A stretch of 64,000 nucleotides of DNA from Gammaproteobacteria bacterium (lineage in GTDB: Bacteria; Pseudomonadota; Gammaproteobacteria; Xanthomonadales; SZUA-36): the NCBI GenBank assembly GCA_030428105.1, contig JAUIBE010000011.1, positions 1-64,000 of the forward strand. The letters are read 5' to 3'. Position 1 is the stretch's first letter, and each line of letters starts with the position of its first letter. A model generated the notes under the pieces. The model had not been told where the DNA came from. It saw nothing but the letters and a program-made list of their open reading frames with translations, and made no database searches. The position numbers and the translations under genes were made by a program. Below, piece after piece: positions 38,369 to 47,343 of the stretch.

Positions 38369-39373
38369 ATGACCCAGGTACCCGAAACCTTCAAGGCATT
38401 CCGCATCCACAACGATGACAAGGGCTATCGCTCGGGCATCGAGGAAGTGGCTATCAACGACCTGACCGAGGGTGAAGTCACCATCAAGGTTGAGTGGTCG
38501 AGCATCAACTACAAGGATGCGCTGGCGGCCACCGGCAAAGGACGCATCGTGCGCAAGTACCCGCTCACCGGCGGTATCGACATGGCCGGGAAGGTGGTTT
38601 CCTCCGAGGATGAGCGTTTCGAGCCTGGCCAGGCGGTGGTCGCCACCGGCTGCAGCCTGTCCGAGGAATATGACGGCGGTTACACCGAGTACTTGCGCGT
38701 GCGCGGCTCGTCGGTGGTGCCCCTGCCGGCAAACCTGAGCACCCGCGAGGCAATGGCCCTGGGTACTGCAGGCTTCACCGCCGCATTGTGCCTGTACCGA
38801 ATGGAAGCCAATGGCCAAACCCCGGAAGCCGGTCCGATCGTGGTGACCGGCGCCAGCGGCGGGGTGGGTTCGATTGCCATCAACATCCTGGCCAACGCCG
38901 GCTACGAGGCGCACGCCATCACCGGCAAGGTCGAGCACTTCGAGTGGCTTGAACACCTGGGCGCGAAACAGTGCATTTCGCGTCACGACCTGCACTGGGG
39001 CCAAAATCCGCTGGAACAGACCCGCTGGGCAGGTTGCATCGACAACGTCGGCGGCGACATGCTGGCCGGCATCACCCGGGTCATCAAGCTGTGGGGCAAT
39101 ATCGCCAGCTGCGGAATGGCGGGTGGCATCGGGCTCAACACCACCGTGTTCCCGTTTATCCTTCGCGGGGTCTCGCTGCTGGGTATCAGCTCCAACAACA
39201 CCCCTTACGACGTGCGCACCCAGTTATGGGATCGACTGGCCAACGAATGGCGGCCGCCCAACCTGGACGAAATCTGCAACGAAGAGGTTGCTCTGGACGA
39301 AATGGAGCCGGTTTTCAAGCGCATGATGAAAGGCGGCTCGCTGGGCCGAACAGTGGTCAGAATTGGCGGATAA
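38369..39373 (+). CDS. acuI: Acrylyl-CoA reductase (NADPH), AcuI/YhdH family
   Basis: Zinc-free medium-chain reductase of 334 aa. YhdH/AcuI marks are WSSINYKDALAATGKGRIVRKYPL, PGIDMAG-like GGIDMAGKVV, ATGCSLSEEYDGGYTEY and the NADPH-binding VVTGASGGVGSIAINIL. The family reduces toxic acryloyl-CoA to propionyl-CoA, for example during DMSP or 3-hydroxypropionate metabolism, and is widespread as a detoxification enzyme. The ATG at 38369, directly after an in-frame GTG, is preferred for its spacing from AGGAAAA. No DMSP-cleavage gene is present nearby. Confidence 0.9.
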   Translation: MTQVPETFKAFRIHNDDKGYRSGIEEVAINDLTEGEVTIKVEWSSINYKDALAATGKGRIVRKYPLTGGIDMAGKVVSSEDERFEPGQAVVATGCSLSEEYDGGYTEYLRVRGSSVVPLPANLSTREAMALGTAGFTAALCLYRMEANGQTPEAGPIVVTGASGGVGSIAINILANAGYEAHAITGKVEHFEWLEHLGAKQCISRHDLHWGQNPLEQTRWAGCIDNVGGDMLAGITRVIKLWGNIASCGMAGGIGLNTTVFPFILRGVSLLGISSNNTPYDVRTQLWDRLANEWRPPNLDEICNEEVALDEMEPVFKRMMKGGSLGRTVVRIGG

Positions 39374-39458
39374 ACGTGCCGTTGCCGCCTTTGTTCGGGT
39401 TACGAAATCCGGCATAATGGGCGCATAAAGGGGAATCGAATTTCATTGGAGCGCATCA

Positions 39459-39824
39459 ATGCCCAAAGTCTTAATCGTCGACGATTCACCCGCACAGCTT
39501 TACAGCCTTAAGCGAATCGTCGAGAAGGGGGGTCTGGAAACCGTGACCGCGGACAGCGGTGAGCTGGCGCTCAAGCTCGCTTCCTCGGAACACCCCTCGG
39601 TCATCCTGATGGACGTTGTCATGCCGGGCATGAGTGGCTTCCAGGCCACGCGCAGGCTCAACCGAGACGAAACCACGCGTCATATCCCGGTGATTTTCGT
39701 CACCAGCAAATCGGATGAATCTGACCGTGTCTGGGGCCTGCGCCAGGGCGCCCGCGATTACATCACCAAGCCGGTCAATCCCAACGACCTGCTCACCGCA
39801 ATCAAAGGCGTCATGGCAGCCTGA
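39459..39824 (+). CDS. pilH: Single-domain response regulator (PilH-like)
   Basis: Stand-alone CheY-type receiver of 121 aa with no output domain. The acidic pocket is Asp8/Asp9 (VLIVDDSPAQ), the phosphoacceptor is Asp52 (ILMDVVMPGMSGFQATRRL) and the conserved Lys lies in DYITKPVNPNDLL. The sequence is closest in character to PilH of the twitching-motility (Pil-Chp) pathway. No pilG, pilI, pilJ or chpA gene is in the window, so it is either an orphan or its partners are elsewhere; it could serve another histidine kinase. Confidence 0.8.
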   Translation: MPKVLIVDDSPAQLYSLKRIVEKGGLETVTADSGELALKLASSEHPSVILMDVVMPGMSGFQATRRLNRDETTRHIPVIFVTSKSDESDRVWGLRQGARDYITKPVNPNDLLTAIKGVMAA

Positions 39825-39870
39825 GCGCTGCCTGGCTGCCCTCGATCATCGTATTACCTCAGGAGTTCTG

Positions 39871-40350
39871 ATGACTATTCAAGCCGGAGACCGTATTCCC
39901 GAAGCCACGCTCAGCGTGATGACCAGCGAGGGCCCTGCCCCGCTTCCCACTTCAGAATTGTTCGGCGGCAAACGCGTGGTGCTGTTCTCAGTGCCCGGCG
40001 CGTTTACCCCAACTTGTTCCGCCAAGCACCTGCCCGGCTTCGTTGAGCATGCCGACGAGATCCTCGCCAAGGGTGTCGACCAGATCGCCTGCATGGCGGT
40101 AAACGATGTGTTCGTGATGAACGCCTGGGGCAAGAGCGCCAACGCCGAATCCATCAGCATGGTGGCCGATGGCAACGGCGAGTTCGCCAGGGCTTTGGGC
40201 CTGGAACTGGATGCCAGTGGTTTTGGAATGGGGCAACGCTCGCAGCGTTTCGCCCTGATCGCCGATGATGGCGTGGTGACCAAGCTGTTTGTTGAAGCGC
40301 CGGGCGAATTCCGCGTAAGCGCAGCAGAGCACGTACTGTCAGAACTTTGA
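39871..40350 (+). CDS. Peroxiredoxin (Prx5-type)
   Basis: Thiol peroxidase of 159 aa. The peroxidatic Cys49 is in the Prx5 signature VPGAFTPTCSAKHLPGF; later conserved parts are VNDVFVMNAWG and the C-terminal RSQRFALIADDGVV. It reduces H2O2 and alkyl hydroperoxides, usually with glutaredoxin or glutathione. It starts 46 nt after the PilH-like gene behind AGGAG and is followed by a terminator hairpin, so it can be read as the end of this transcription unit. Confidence 0.93.
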   Translation: MTIQAGDRIPEATLSVMTSEGPAPLPTSELFGGKRVVLFSVPGAFTPTCSAKHLPGFVEHADEILAKGVDQIACMAVNDVFVMNAWGKSANAESISMVADGNGEFARALGLELDASGFGMGQRSQRFALIADDGVVTKLFVEAPGEFRVSAAEHVLSEL

Positions 40351-40356
40351 TGTGAA

Positions 40357-40384
40357 CGGAGGCCGGTTCCGGCCTCCGCTTTTC
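40357..40384 (+). terminator. Rho-independent terminator after the peroxiredoxin gene
   Basis: Perfect 10-bp stem CGGAGGCCGG (40357-40366) and CCGGCCTCCG (40369-40378) with a 2-nt loop, followed by CTTTTCC. It separates this gene from the convergent gyrA. Confidence 0.8.
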
Positions 40385-40397
40385 CAACCGCTACGAA

Positions 40398-42980
40398 TCA
40401 ATCCTCGGCGACGTTGCCTTCGGCCGCGTCGCCGTTTTCGTTGTCTTCATCACCTTCTTCTTCGGCGATTCGCGCCAGGCCAACCAGTTGCTCATCGTTG
40501 CGCAGCCTGATCAGGGTTACGCCCTGGGTGTTCCTGCCCAGGGTGGATATCTGCTCCACCCCGGTGCGCACCAGCGTTCCGCCGTTGGAAATCAGCATGA
40601 TGTCATCGCCGTCCATCACCTGGATAGCGCGAATCAGGTCGCCGTTGCGCTCGGAAGCCTGGATGCCAATAACGCCCTGGCCACCACGGCCCTGGCGCGG
40701 GTGGTCATCTACAGCGGTGCGCTTGCCATAGCCGTTGGCTGTGACGGTCAGCACGTCGCCTTCGCTGAGCACCATCATGGAAACCACTTGCTGGTCGTCC
40801 GCCAGGCGAATGCCGATAACGCCACGGGCAACGCGGCCCATGGGGCGCACATCCGACTCGGCAAAACGGATGCACTTGCCCGAGCTGGAGAACAGCATGA
40901 TGTCCTGTTCGCCATCGGTAACCGCCACGTTCACTAGCTGGTCGCCTTCAACCAGGTCGATGGCCCAGATGCCAGTGGCGCGGGGACGGGAGTAATCGGA
41001 CAGCGGCGTCTTCTTGACGATGCCGTTGCGAGTGGCGAAGAACACGTACAGGTCTTCGGAGTACTCGCGCACCGGCAGCACCGCGTTGACGCGCTCGTCT
41101 TTTTCCAGCGGCAACAGGTTGACGATGGGCTTGCCACGGCTGGCGTGGCTGGCCTGCGGCAACTCGTACACCTTCAGCCAGTGAATGCGTCCATGGCTGG
41201 TGAAGCACAGCAGCGTATCGTGGGTATTGGCAATGAAGATCTGGTCGATAAAGTCTTCATCCTTGACCCGGGTTGCCGATTTACCGGTACCGCCTCGGCG
41301 CTGCGCCTTGTAGCGATCCAGCGTCTGCGACTTGGCATAACCGGCATGGGAAAGCGTGACCACCACGTCTTCCTCGGTGATCAGGTCTTCCATGCTGAGG
41401 TCGAGGCGCGATTCCAGAATCTCGGTGCGACGCTCGTCGCCATACTCGTTGCGGATAGCCTCGAGCTCTTCGCGAATCACTTCCATCAGGCGTGTTGGAT
41501 CCGAAAGGATTTCCAACAGGGCCTGTACCTGCTTGAGGATCTCGCCGTATTCCTGGGTCAGTTTTTCCTGCTCCAGGCCTGTGAGGCGGTGCAGGCGCAT
41601 GTTGAGAATTTCCTGTGCCTGTACCGGGGACAGCTGGTAGCCGTCATCGTGCATGCCGTAGCGCTTGTCCAGGTCTTCCGGGCGCGAAACCTGTGCGCCG
41701 CCCTGCCCCAGCATGGCGCGCACCATGCCCGGATCCCAGGGACGGGCCACCAACGCTTCGCGCGCTTCCTGCGGCGTCGCTGAAGCCTTGATCAGGGCAA
41801 TGACCTCGTCGAGGTTGGCCAGCGCAACGGTCAGGCCTTCCAGCACGTGGGCGCGGTCGCGCGCCTTGCGCAACTCGTACAGCGAACGGCGGGTAACGAT
41901 TTCACGGCGGTGACCGACAAAGGCCTGCAGTACTTCTTTCAGGTTCAGCAGCTTGGGCTGGCCATCCACCAGCGCCACCATGTTGATGCCGAACACCGCC
42001 TGCATGTAGGTCTGCTTGTAGAGGTTGTTGAGCACAACCTCCGGCACCTCACCGCGGCGCAGTTCAATCACGATGCGCATGCCGTCCTTGTCGGACTCGT
42101 CACGCAGCTCGGTAATGCCTTCAATCTTGCGGTCTTTGACCAGCTCGGCAATTTTTTCCAGCAGCCGCGCCTTGTTAATTTGGTAGGGGATCTCGGTGAC
42201 GATGATCGCCTGCTTGCCGCTGTTTTCGTTGGTCTCGATCTCGGCGCGAGCACGCATATAAATGCGTCCGCGGCCGGTGCGGTAGGCCTCGCCAATGCCC
42301 TGCGCGCCGTTAATCAGGCCCGCAGTTGGGAAATCCGGCCCCGGCAGGTGCTGCATGATGCCGTCGATGTCGATATCCGGGTCGTCAATCAGCGCGATGG
42401 TGGCACTGATGACCTCGCCCAGGTTGTGCGGCGGAATATTGGTGGCCATGCCCACGGCGATACCGGCCGAGCCGTTGACCAGCAAGGTGGGAACCCGGGT
42501 GGGCATAACCACCGGTTCACTCTCGGTTTCGTCGTAGTTGGGAACAAAATCGACCGTTTCCTTGTCCAGATCGGCAAGGATTTCGTGGGCGATCTTGGCC
42601 ATGCGCACTTCGGTGTAACGCATGGCCGCCGGCGCATCGCCGTCAACCGAACCGAAGTTACCCTGGCCATCAACCAGCAGGTAGCGCATTGCGAACGGCT
42701 GCGCCATGCGAACAATGGTGTCGTATACAGCGGAGTCACCGTGCGGGTGATACTTACCGATAACGTCACCGACGATGCGCGCAGACTTCTTGTACGGCCG
42801 GTTGTAGTGGTTGCTTAGCTCGTTCATGGCGAACAGTACACGCCGGTGAACGGGTTTCAGGCCATCGCGAACGTCGGGAAGCGCGCGCCCGATAATGACG
42901 CTCATTGCGTAGTCCAGGTAGGACTGACGCATTTCGTCTTCGAGATTGACCTGCAGGACTTCTTTGGCGAGTTCAGCCAT
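40398..42980 (-). CDS. gyrA: DNA gyrase subunit A
   Basis: 860-aa breakage-reunion subunit of gyrase. The catalytic Tyr122 is in [12 protein letters not shown]. The quinolone-resistance region reads [16 protein letters not shown], with Ser83 and Asp87, i.e. the fluoroquinolone-sensitive wild type. The C-terminal half shows the beta-pinwheel repeats including the GyrA box ([12 protein letters not shown]). An acidic C-terminal tail ([21 protein letters not shown]) matches the E. coli-type protein. Upstream is an AT-rich region with an inverted repeat, as expected of a supercoiling-sensitive promoter. Confidence 0.98.
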   Translation of the reverse strand: MAELAKEVLQVNLEDEMRQSYLDYAMSVIIGRALPDVRDGLKPVHRRVLFAMNELSNHYNRPYKKSARIVGDVIGKYHPHGDSAVYDTIVRMAQPFAMRYLLVDGQGNFGSVDGDAPAAMRYTEVRMAKIAHEILADLDKETVDFVPNYDETESEPVVMPTRVPTLLVNGSAGIAVGMATNIPPHNLGEVISATIALIDDPDIDIDGIMQHLPGPDFPTAGLINGAQGIGEAYRTGRGRIYMRARAEIETNENSGKQAIIVTEIPYQINKARLLEKIAELVKDRKIEGITELRDESDKDGMRIVIELRRGEVPEVVLNNLYKQTYMQAVFGINMVALVDGQPKLLNLKEVLQAFVGHRREIVTRRSLYELRKARDRAHVLEGLTVALANLDEVIALIKASATPQEAREALVARPWDPGMVRAMLGQGGAQVSRPEDLDKRYGMHDDGYQLSPVQAQEILNMRLHRLTGLEQEKLTQEYGEILKQVQALLEILSDPTRLMEVIREELEAIRNEYGDERRTEILESRLDLSMEDLITEEDVVVTLSHAGYAKSQTLDRYKAQRRGGTGKSATRVKDEDFIDQIFIANTHDTLLCFTSHGRIHWLKVYELPQASHASRGKPIVNLLPLEKDERVNAVLPVREYSEDLYVFFATRNGIVKKTPLSDYSRPRATGIWAIDLVEGDQLVNVAVTDGEQDIMLFSSSGKCIRFAESDVRPMGRVARGVIGIRLADDQQVVSMMVLSEGDVLTVTANGYGKRTAVDDHPRQGRGGQGVIGIQASERNGDLIRAIQVMDGDDIMLISNGGTLVRTGVEQISTLGRNTQGVTLIRLRNDEQLVGLARIAEEEGDEDNENGDAAEGNVAED

Positions 42981-42999
42981 ATGATAAAATGGATTCTGT

Positions 43000-43031
43000 A
43001 ATCACTATAATTTACTGATAATTCAGTGATT
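43000..43031. promoter_or_regulatory. AT-rich inverted repeat in the gyrA leader/promoter region
   Basis: AATCACT (43000-43006) and AGTGATT (43025-43031) are perfect 7-bp inverted arms. Within them TATAGT on the minus strand (43009-43004) is a -10 candidate for gyrA. ACTGA-TAAT-TCAGT at 43014-43027 is a second small palindrome. The stretch is much more AT-rich than its surroundings. No good -35 box is visible. Confidence 0.4.
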
Positions 43032-43224
43032 TATTATTGTAAACAACGGCCAAAAAATGCCGCCGTTGAGGATGAAGTAGGAAGCTTATTCAAGCCTGAA
43101 ATTATACCATAAGCTGGCCCCGAACTGACCGGCGCTGGCCGATGCGGCCCGCCATCAGTATGATGCCCCTTTTGCCACCATGAGGCGCCCCCGTGGCGCG
43201 ACTCAAACCGAGGAATTACCAACC

Positions 43225-43836
43225 ATGAAACTGATCAAGACTGTGCTTGTTGGCGGGCTGTTGGCCCTGACTGCAATCAGCGCCGCTCCCGTGTTCGCCC
43301 AGGAGGCAGATGCCGGGGCCAGCGCCAGCGATGCCGCCAACCCCTCAGTGATCATTCACACCAGCCTGGGTGACATCACCCTTGAGCTGTTTGCCGAAGA
43401 GGCCCCGGCCAGCGTGGAAAACTTCCTCGCCTATGCCAACGAGGGCTTTTACGATGGCACCATTTTCCACCGCGTGATCAGCCACTTCATGATCCAGGGC
43501 GGCGGCATGACCCCGGACCTGAAGCCCAAGGCCACCAGGGACCCGGTGGTCAACGAAGCGGGCAACGGTATTTCAAACACCCGCGGCACCGTTGCCATGG
43601 CCCGCACCTCCCAGCCTGATTCAGCAACGTCACAGTTCTTTATCAACGTGCAGGACAACGGCTCCCTCGACCGCAACCCCACTTCCGCGGGCTACACGGT
43701 ATTCGGCAAGGTCACCGAGGGCATGGAAGTGGTGGACGAAATCCGTTTCGTTGAAACCACCTCGTTCCCGCCGTACCACGATGTTCCGGCCGAACCGGTC
43801 CTGATCGAGAGCGTCGAGGTCGTCGCCGCGGAGTAA
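43225..43836 (+). CDS. ppiA: Periplasmic cyclophilin-type peptidyl-prolyl isomerase
   Basis: Protein of 203 aa with a signal peptide (MKLIKTVLVGGLLALTAISA, cleavage likely after VFA). The cyclophilin domain has the family motifs FHRVISHFMIQGGGMT, GTVAMARTSQPDSATSQFFIN and AGYTVFGKVTEGMEVVDEI. It catalyses proline isomerisation in envelope proteins. The ATG at 43225 follows GAGGAA. It lies 6 nt before lpxH, the same neighbour that the cytosolic cyclophilin gene ppiB has in E. coli, which suggests an old operon with an exported variant. Confidence 0.93.
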   Translation: MKLIKTVLVGGLLALTAISAAPVFAQEADAGASASDAANPSVIIHTSLGDITLELFAEEAPASVENFLAYANEGFYDGTIFHRVISHFMIQGGGMTPDLKPKATRDPVVNEAGNGISNTRGTVAMARTSQPDSATSQFFINVQDNGSLDRNPTSAGYTVFGKVTEGMEVVDEIRFVETTSFPPYHDVPAEPVLIESVEVVAAE

Positions 43837-43842
43837 TACACC

Positions 43843-44574
43843 ATGGCAACGCTGTTCATCTCCGACCTGCACCTGGAAGACAGTCGGCCGCAGATGACGG
43901 AAGTCCTGTTGCGCCTGCTTGCGGGCGAGGCCAGGGATGCCGAGGCGTTGTACATCCTGGGGGACCTGTTTGAGTACTGGATCGGCGATGACGCGGTTAC
44001 CCCCACCGCGCAGGCGGTCGCCGATTCGCTTCGTGAATTGAGTGATTCCGGTGTGCCGTGCTATTTCCAGCACGGCAACCGTGATTTCCTGCTGGGCGAG
44101 CAGTACGCCAGCCAGGCGGGCATGAAGCTGCTACCAGAAACCCTGGTGGTAGACCTGTACGGCACCCCCACCCTGCTGCTCCACGGCGATACGCTGTGCA
44201 CCGATGATGTGGAGTACCAGGCGTTTCGCGCCCAGGTGCGCAACCCGCAATGGCAGGCGGGCTTCCTGGCCTTGTCGATCGAAGAACGCATCGCCGTGGC
44301 GAAGCAGGCCCGCGACGCCAGCAAGCAACACACTTCCTCGGCCAGCATGGACATCATGGATGTTAACCCGCAAGCCGTGCAGCAGGCCTTTGCAGATCAG
44401 CAGGTGCGGCACATGATTCACGGCCACACCCACCGCCCGGCAGTTCATGAACACATCCTGGAGAATGGTGACTCGGCCAGCCGGATCGTGCTGACCGACT
44501 GGTATAAAAGGGGTGGCGTACTGCGGGTAACGGCAGAAGGCGCCACCGCGGTTGACCTGCCGGTCGCGGTCTAA
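43843..44574 (+). CDS. lpxH: UDP-2,3-diacylglucosamine diphosphatase
   Basis: Fourth step of lipid A synthesis: hydrolysis of UDP-2,3-diacylglucosamine to lipid X. The 243-aa calcineurin-like phosphoesterase shows all metal motifs: SDLHLED, GDLFEYWIGDD, GNRDFLLGEQ, LLHGDTLCTDD and IHGHTHRPAVHE. Presence of lpxH fits a Gram-negative envelope. It is coupled to the cyclophilin gene upstream. Confidence 0.97.
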   Translation: MATLFISDLHLEDSRPQMTEVLLRLLAGEARDAEALYILGDLFEYWIGDDAVTPTAQAVADSLRELSDSGVPCYFQHGNRDFLLGEQYASQAGMKLLPETLVVDLYGTPTLLLHGDTLCTDDVEYQAFRAQVRNPQWQAGFLALSIEERIAVAKQARDASKQHTSSASMDIMDVNPQAVQQAFADQQVRHMIHGHTHRPAVHEHILENGDSASRIVLTDWYKRGGVLRVTAEGATAVDLPVAV

Positions 44575-44575
44575 A

Positions 44576-44587
44576 GCCCGCTCCTAC
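44576..44587 (-). repeat. REP fragment (GTAG head)
   Basis: On the minus strand GTAGGAGCGGGC, immediately after the lpxH stop. It resembles the head of Pseudomonas/Xanthomonas-type REP palindromes, without the second half of a hairpin. It may be a decayed copy of the same class as 38333-38357. Confidence 0.35.
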
Positions 44588-44600
44588 AAAACACTGCGCG

Positions 44601-45359
44601 TCATTTTCGCGCGACCTTCACCACCAGCGGCCAGCGCACTTCCCGTTTCTTTTCGGGATCACCCCATGCGCGGGCCAATCCGGCGCGGATTTCTTCCACC
44701 GGGTTAGCGCCTTTCTCGGCCACGTAGCGGCGAAACGCAGACCAGGTCTGCAGGTATTGCAGCATGGCCTCCAGCGGCCAGCTTGCCGACATCGCAAACG
44801 ACGGCACCTCGATATCTGGCCAGGGAAACGTGAAGTCCCTGTAACCACGCTCGACATAAGCCCGCTCCGGCGGCCAGTACGGCCCCAGGACTCCCTCGTA
44901 CAGTTCGTACACCAGCGCGTCGAACTCCGGGTTAACCTCGGCCAGCATGTAGGTCCACGCGGCAAGGACGCCCCCTGGCTTCAAGACGCGCTCTGCTTCG
45001 GCGTGAAACGTCGCGTGATCAAACCAATGATAAGCCTGGGCCACCGTGATCAAGTCGACGCTGGCGTCAACCAGGGAGGAACGCTCCGCCGGCTCGGCGG
45101 CGTAGGTCACGCGAGGATGCGCCCTCGCCTGCTGGATCTGTTGTGCGCTGGCATCGCTGGCAAATACCGAGTCAAAGCGCCGGGCCAGCGCCACGGCGGC
45201 TTGCCCATTGCCGGTGGCGCAATCCCACGCCAGCCGCGTAGAAGGCGCCTGCGCGGCCAGCCAGTCAAACAGCGATTCGGGATATCCGGGACGATAGGCC
45301 GCGTATTGCGCGGCATGCCCCGAAAAGTGGTCGGAGAAATGACCGGATTGGGCGCCCAA
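44601..45359 (-). CDS. Class I SAM-dependent methyltransferase
   Basis: Methyltransferase of about 252 aa of the UbiE/yeast-Tmt1-like group: HFSDHFSGHAAQYAAYRPGYPESLF at the N-terminus, LAWDCATGNGQAAVALA (SAM-binding motif I), VFASDASAQQIQQA, DLITVAQAYHWFDHATFHAEAERVLKPGG. Substrate unknown. No ATG fits the family N-terminus; a TTG at 45359, one nucleotide after the stop of the DUF455 gene, is the best start and suggests translational coupling. The frame stays open upstream inside that gene, but the extra residues are not methyltransferase-like. Confidence 0.75.
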   Translation of the reverse strand: MGAQSGHFSDHFSGHAAQYAAYRPGYPESLFDWLAAQAPSTRLAWDCATGNGQAAVALARRFDSVFASDASAQQIQQARAHPRVTYAAEPAERSSLVDASVDLITVAQAYHWFDHATFHAEAERVLKPGGVLAAWTYMLAEVNPEFDALVYELYEGVLGPYWPPERAYVERGYRDFTFPWPDIEVPSFAMSASWPLEAMLQYLQTWSAFRRYVAEKGANPVEEIRAGLARAWGDPEKKREVRWPLVVKVARK

Positions 45360-45360
45360 T

Positions 45361-46170
45361 TCAGGCAGCCTGTTCCTGCAGAATGGCCAGTTCTTCAGGG
45401 CTAAAGCCGGCCAAAAGCCTGGCGTCGATATTGAAAGGGCCGCGTGGCCAGCCAAAATATTCGCGCAGCAGTTCAACAAAAGTTGGCAACGGCGCAACGC
45501 CTTGCTGTTGGCAACAGAAGCGGAACCATTCGCTGCCAATCAGAACGTGGCGCACTTCTTCTTCGAGAATCACTTCGAGTATGGCCACAGTTTCGCCATC
45601 ACCGGCCTCGTTGAGGCGCTCGATCATCCCCGGCGTAACATCCAGGCCCCGCGCTTCCAACACCCTGGGCACCAGCGCCATGCGCGCCAGGCAGCTGTGC
45701 GATGTCTTCACCGCCATCTCCCACAAACCGTTGTGGGCAGGAAAATCGCCGTAGCGGTAACCAAGCGCCTCGAGACGCCCGTGCAGCATCTGGAAATGGC
45801 GCGCCTCGTCGGCCGCTACCGAGAGCCAGTCTCGGGTGAACTGCGCTGGCATGTCGCGGAATCGCCAGGCGGCGTCCAGGGCGAGGTTGATGGCGTTGAA
45901 CTCAATGTGGGCGATGGCATGTATCAGCGCTGCCCGGCCTTCCTCGCTACCCAGCCGGCGCTTAGCCAGGCTGGCCGGCGCAACAAGCTGCGGCCTATCC
46001 GGCCGACCGGCCACGCAGGGTGCATCAACCGGGTTTTCCCGAACAGAAAAATCCGCCGTCTTGTCGGCGTACAGATCAGCAACCGCCTGGCATTTCTCAA
46101 CCGGACAGGTCAGCCCAAGGGCCCGGCCAATGGCCTCAAAAGCGACAGACTGGTCAAACGCATTGCGCAT
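45361..46170 (-). CDS. DUF455 ferritin-like protein
   Basis: Protein of 269 aa of the DUF455 (PF04305) family, a diiron ferritin-like fold. Putative metal ligands are visible in helices: Glu in IHAIAHIEFNAINLALDA, Glu/His in AADEARHFQMLHGRL, and Glu/His in EVILEEEVRHVLIG. The family's reaction is not established; a monooxygenase or tRNA-hydroxylase-like role has been considered for relatives. It is the first gene of a pair with the methyltransferase. Repeat copy C lies just upstream. Confidence 0.82.
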   Translation of the reverse strand: MRNAFDQSVAFEAIGRALGLTCPVEKCQAVADLYADKTADFSVRENPVDAPCVAGRPDRPQLVAPASLAKRRLGSEEGRAALIHAIAHIEFNAINLALDAAWRFRDMPAQFTRDWLSVAADEARHFQMLHGRLEALGYRYGDFPAHNGLWEMAVKTSHSCLARMALVPRVLEARGLDVTPGMIERLNEAGDGETVAILEVILEEEVRHVLIGSEWFRFCCQQQGVAPLPTFVELLREYFGWPRGPFNIDARLLAGFSPEELAILQEQAA

Positions 46171-46236
46171 AGAACTGGCAATCGAAGTGAAAGAATAACG
46201 GTGATAATTATAACTTCATGCGGTGAACAAGCAGAG

Positions 46237-46350
46237 GGCGAAACAGGAGCGGGCACCTTTCAAAACCCGTCGTGAATACATCCATGTAGACTCGGATGAA
46301 TCATCCCTGGTTCATACGGTTTTGAAAGGTACCCACTCAACTGTTTCGCC
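46237..46350 (+). repeat. Three-way-junction repeat, copy C
   Basis: Closing stem P1: GGCGAAACAG (46237-46246) pairs with CTGTTTCGCC (46341-46350), continuing after a small bulge to ACCTTTCAAAAC paired with GTTTTGAAAGGT. P2: TACAT-CC-ATGTA (46277-46288), perfect. P3: ATGAATCA-TCCC-TGGTTCAT (46296-46315) with one T-G wobble. It sits in the divergent gap between the DUF455 and TonB-like genes. Confidence 0.9.
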
Positions 46351-46429
46351 TGCGGATTCTTAAGCCATACTTAACGGGAAATTAAACCCCGTTGGGCATA
46401 ATTCGCACTTTCACCAGGGGCCATTCTTC

Positions 46430-47224
46430 TTGAGCTACGCCATTGCCACCAAACCGCGCCTGCGCGCCGCGGACAGCCGCTGGCTGATTCTTGCCGTGGT
46501 GGCCCACGCGTTGATCCTGGCAATCCCCATCAAGCGGGTGACCGAAGCGGTGCAGCTGGCACCAGCCGAGCTGCTGGTGCGGCTGGTCATGCCTGCCCCG
46601 CGCGCACAAGTGGCGCCTCCACCGACCGAGGCGCTTGAAGCCGCGCCGGTTGAGCCGCTGGAGATCGACGAGGTTGTTCCTTCCGCGCAGCCGCGCAACA
46701 TTCCCGTCCCGACACCGACAACAGAAGCAAAGCCCGTCACGCCGGAAATTGACCAACCACCGCTGATACCGATCACGCCCCCGGTCACCACCGCGCGGCT
46801 GATAGACCAGCGAGACAGCGTGGCTGAAACCGTGCCCCTGCCCAATGACTTAACCACAGCGCCCCGCCGTCTCGGTACGCCAGAAGACTACGAGATGCCT
46901 TCCAACTGGCAGCGCCATGCCGGCGCCGAGGCGCTGGCGCCCTTTGATAACACCTTCAACGGCAAGACCGTGCCTGAAAACGTCGAGGTCGTGGACAGCT
47001 GGCAGGCCGCCGACGGCAGTCACAACGTGGTGGTTGAAACCCCGGCCGGCTTGCGCATGTGCGGACGCGCCCGCGCCCACGACCCACTCAACCCGCTGGT
47101 CGAGTCGGTAATGATGTGGAAAGTCTGCGGCGGAGACGGCCGGCGGCCGTTCGATTTCAAACCGCGCAAGCCGCTGGACCGAGACTTCATCATCCCGATG
47201 GCGAAAGACGCCACTGATCCGTGA
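46430..47224 (+). CDS. TonB-like membrane-anchored proline-rich protein
   Basis: Protein of 264 aa. One N-terminal membrane anchor (about residues 17-36, WLILAVVAHALILAIPI) is followed by a long Pro/Glu/Thr-rich extension (residues ~50-135), the layout of TonB and TolA-type proteins. The C-terminal ~110 residues (from MPSNWQRHAGAEALAPFDN) have two Cys and are not a TonB C-terminal domain I recognise. No ExbB or ExbD gene is adjacent. The start is TTG at 46430, nine nt after AGGGG; no ATG or GTG lies upstream in frame before a non-coding stretch. Function unknown; a periplasm-spanning scaffold is one possibility. Confidence 0.7.
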   Translation: MSYAIATKPRLRAADSRWLILAVVAHALILAIPIKRVTEAVQLAPAELLVRLVMPAPRAQVAPPPTEALEAAPVEPLEIDEVVPSAQPRNIPVPTPTTEAKPVTPEIDQPPLIPITPPVTTARLIDQRDSVAETVPLPNDLTTAPRRLGTPEDYEMPSNWQRHAGAEALAPFDNTFNGKTVPENVEVVDSWQAADGSHNVVVETPAGLRMCGRARAHDPLNPLVESVMMWKVCGGDGRRPFDFKPRKPLDRDFIIPMAKDATDP

Positions 47225-47284
47225 TTTTCGCCACCGGGCGCCCAACCCTTCTGAAAAACTCTTTGTAAATCAAGATATACCGTT

Positions 47285-47300
47285 TGGCACGAAATCTGCA
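47285..47300 (+). promoter_or_regulatory. Sigma-54 (RpoN) promoter
   Basis: TGGCACGAAATCTGCA matches the consensus TGGCACR-N4-TTGCW at every fixed position but one. The GG and GC dinucleotides are separated by exactly 10 nt. The start of transcription would lie near 47311, about 33 nt before the ATG at 47344 and upstream of AGGAGGG. Confidence 0.65.
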
Positions 47301-47343
47301 TCTACCTGGGTAAGAACTGAATAACCCACTACAGGAGGGCACG

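Noticed and set aside
43044-43068. Stem-loop CAACGGC/GCCGTTG upstream of gyrA as a terminator or riboswitch
   Set aside because: A single 7-bp stem with an A-rich loop and no adjacent T-run or conserved riboswitch core.
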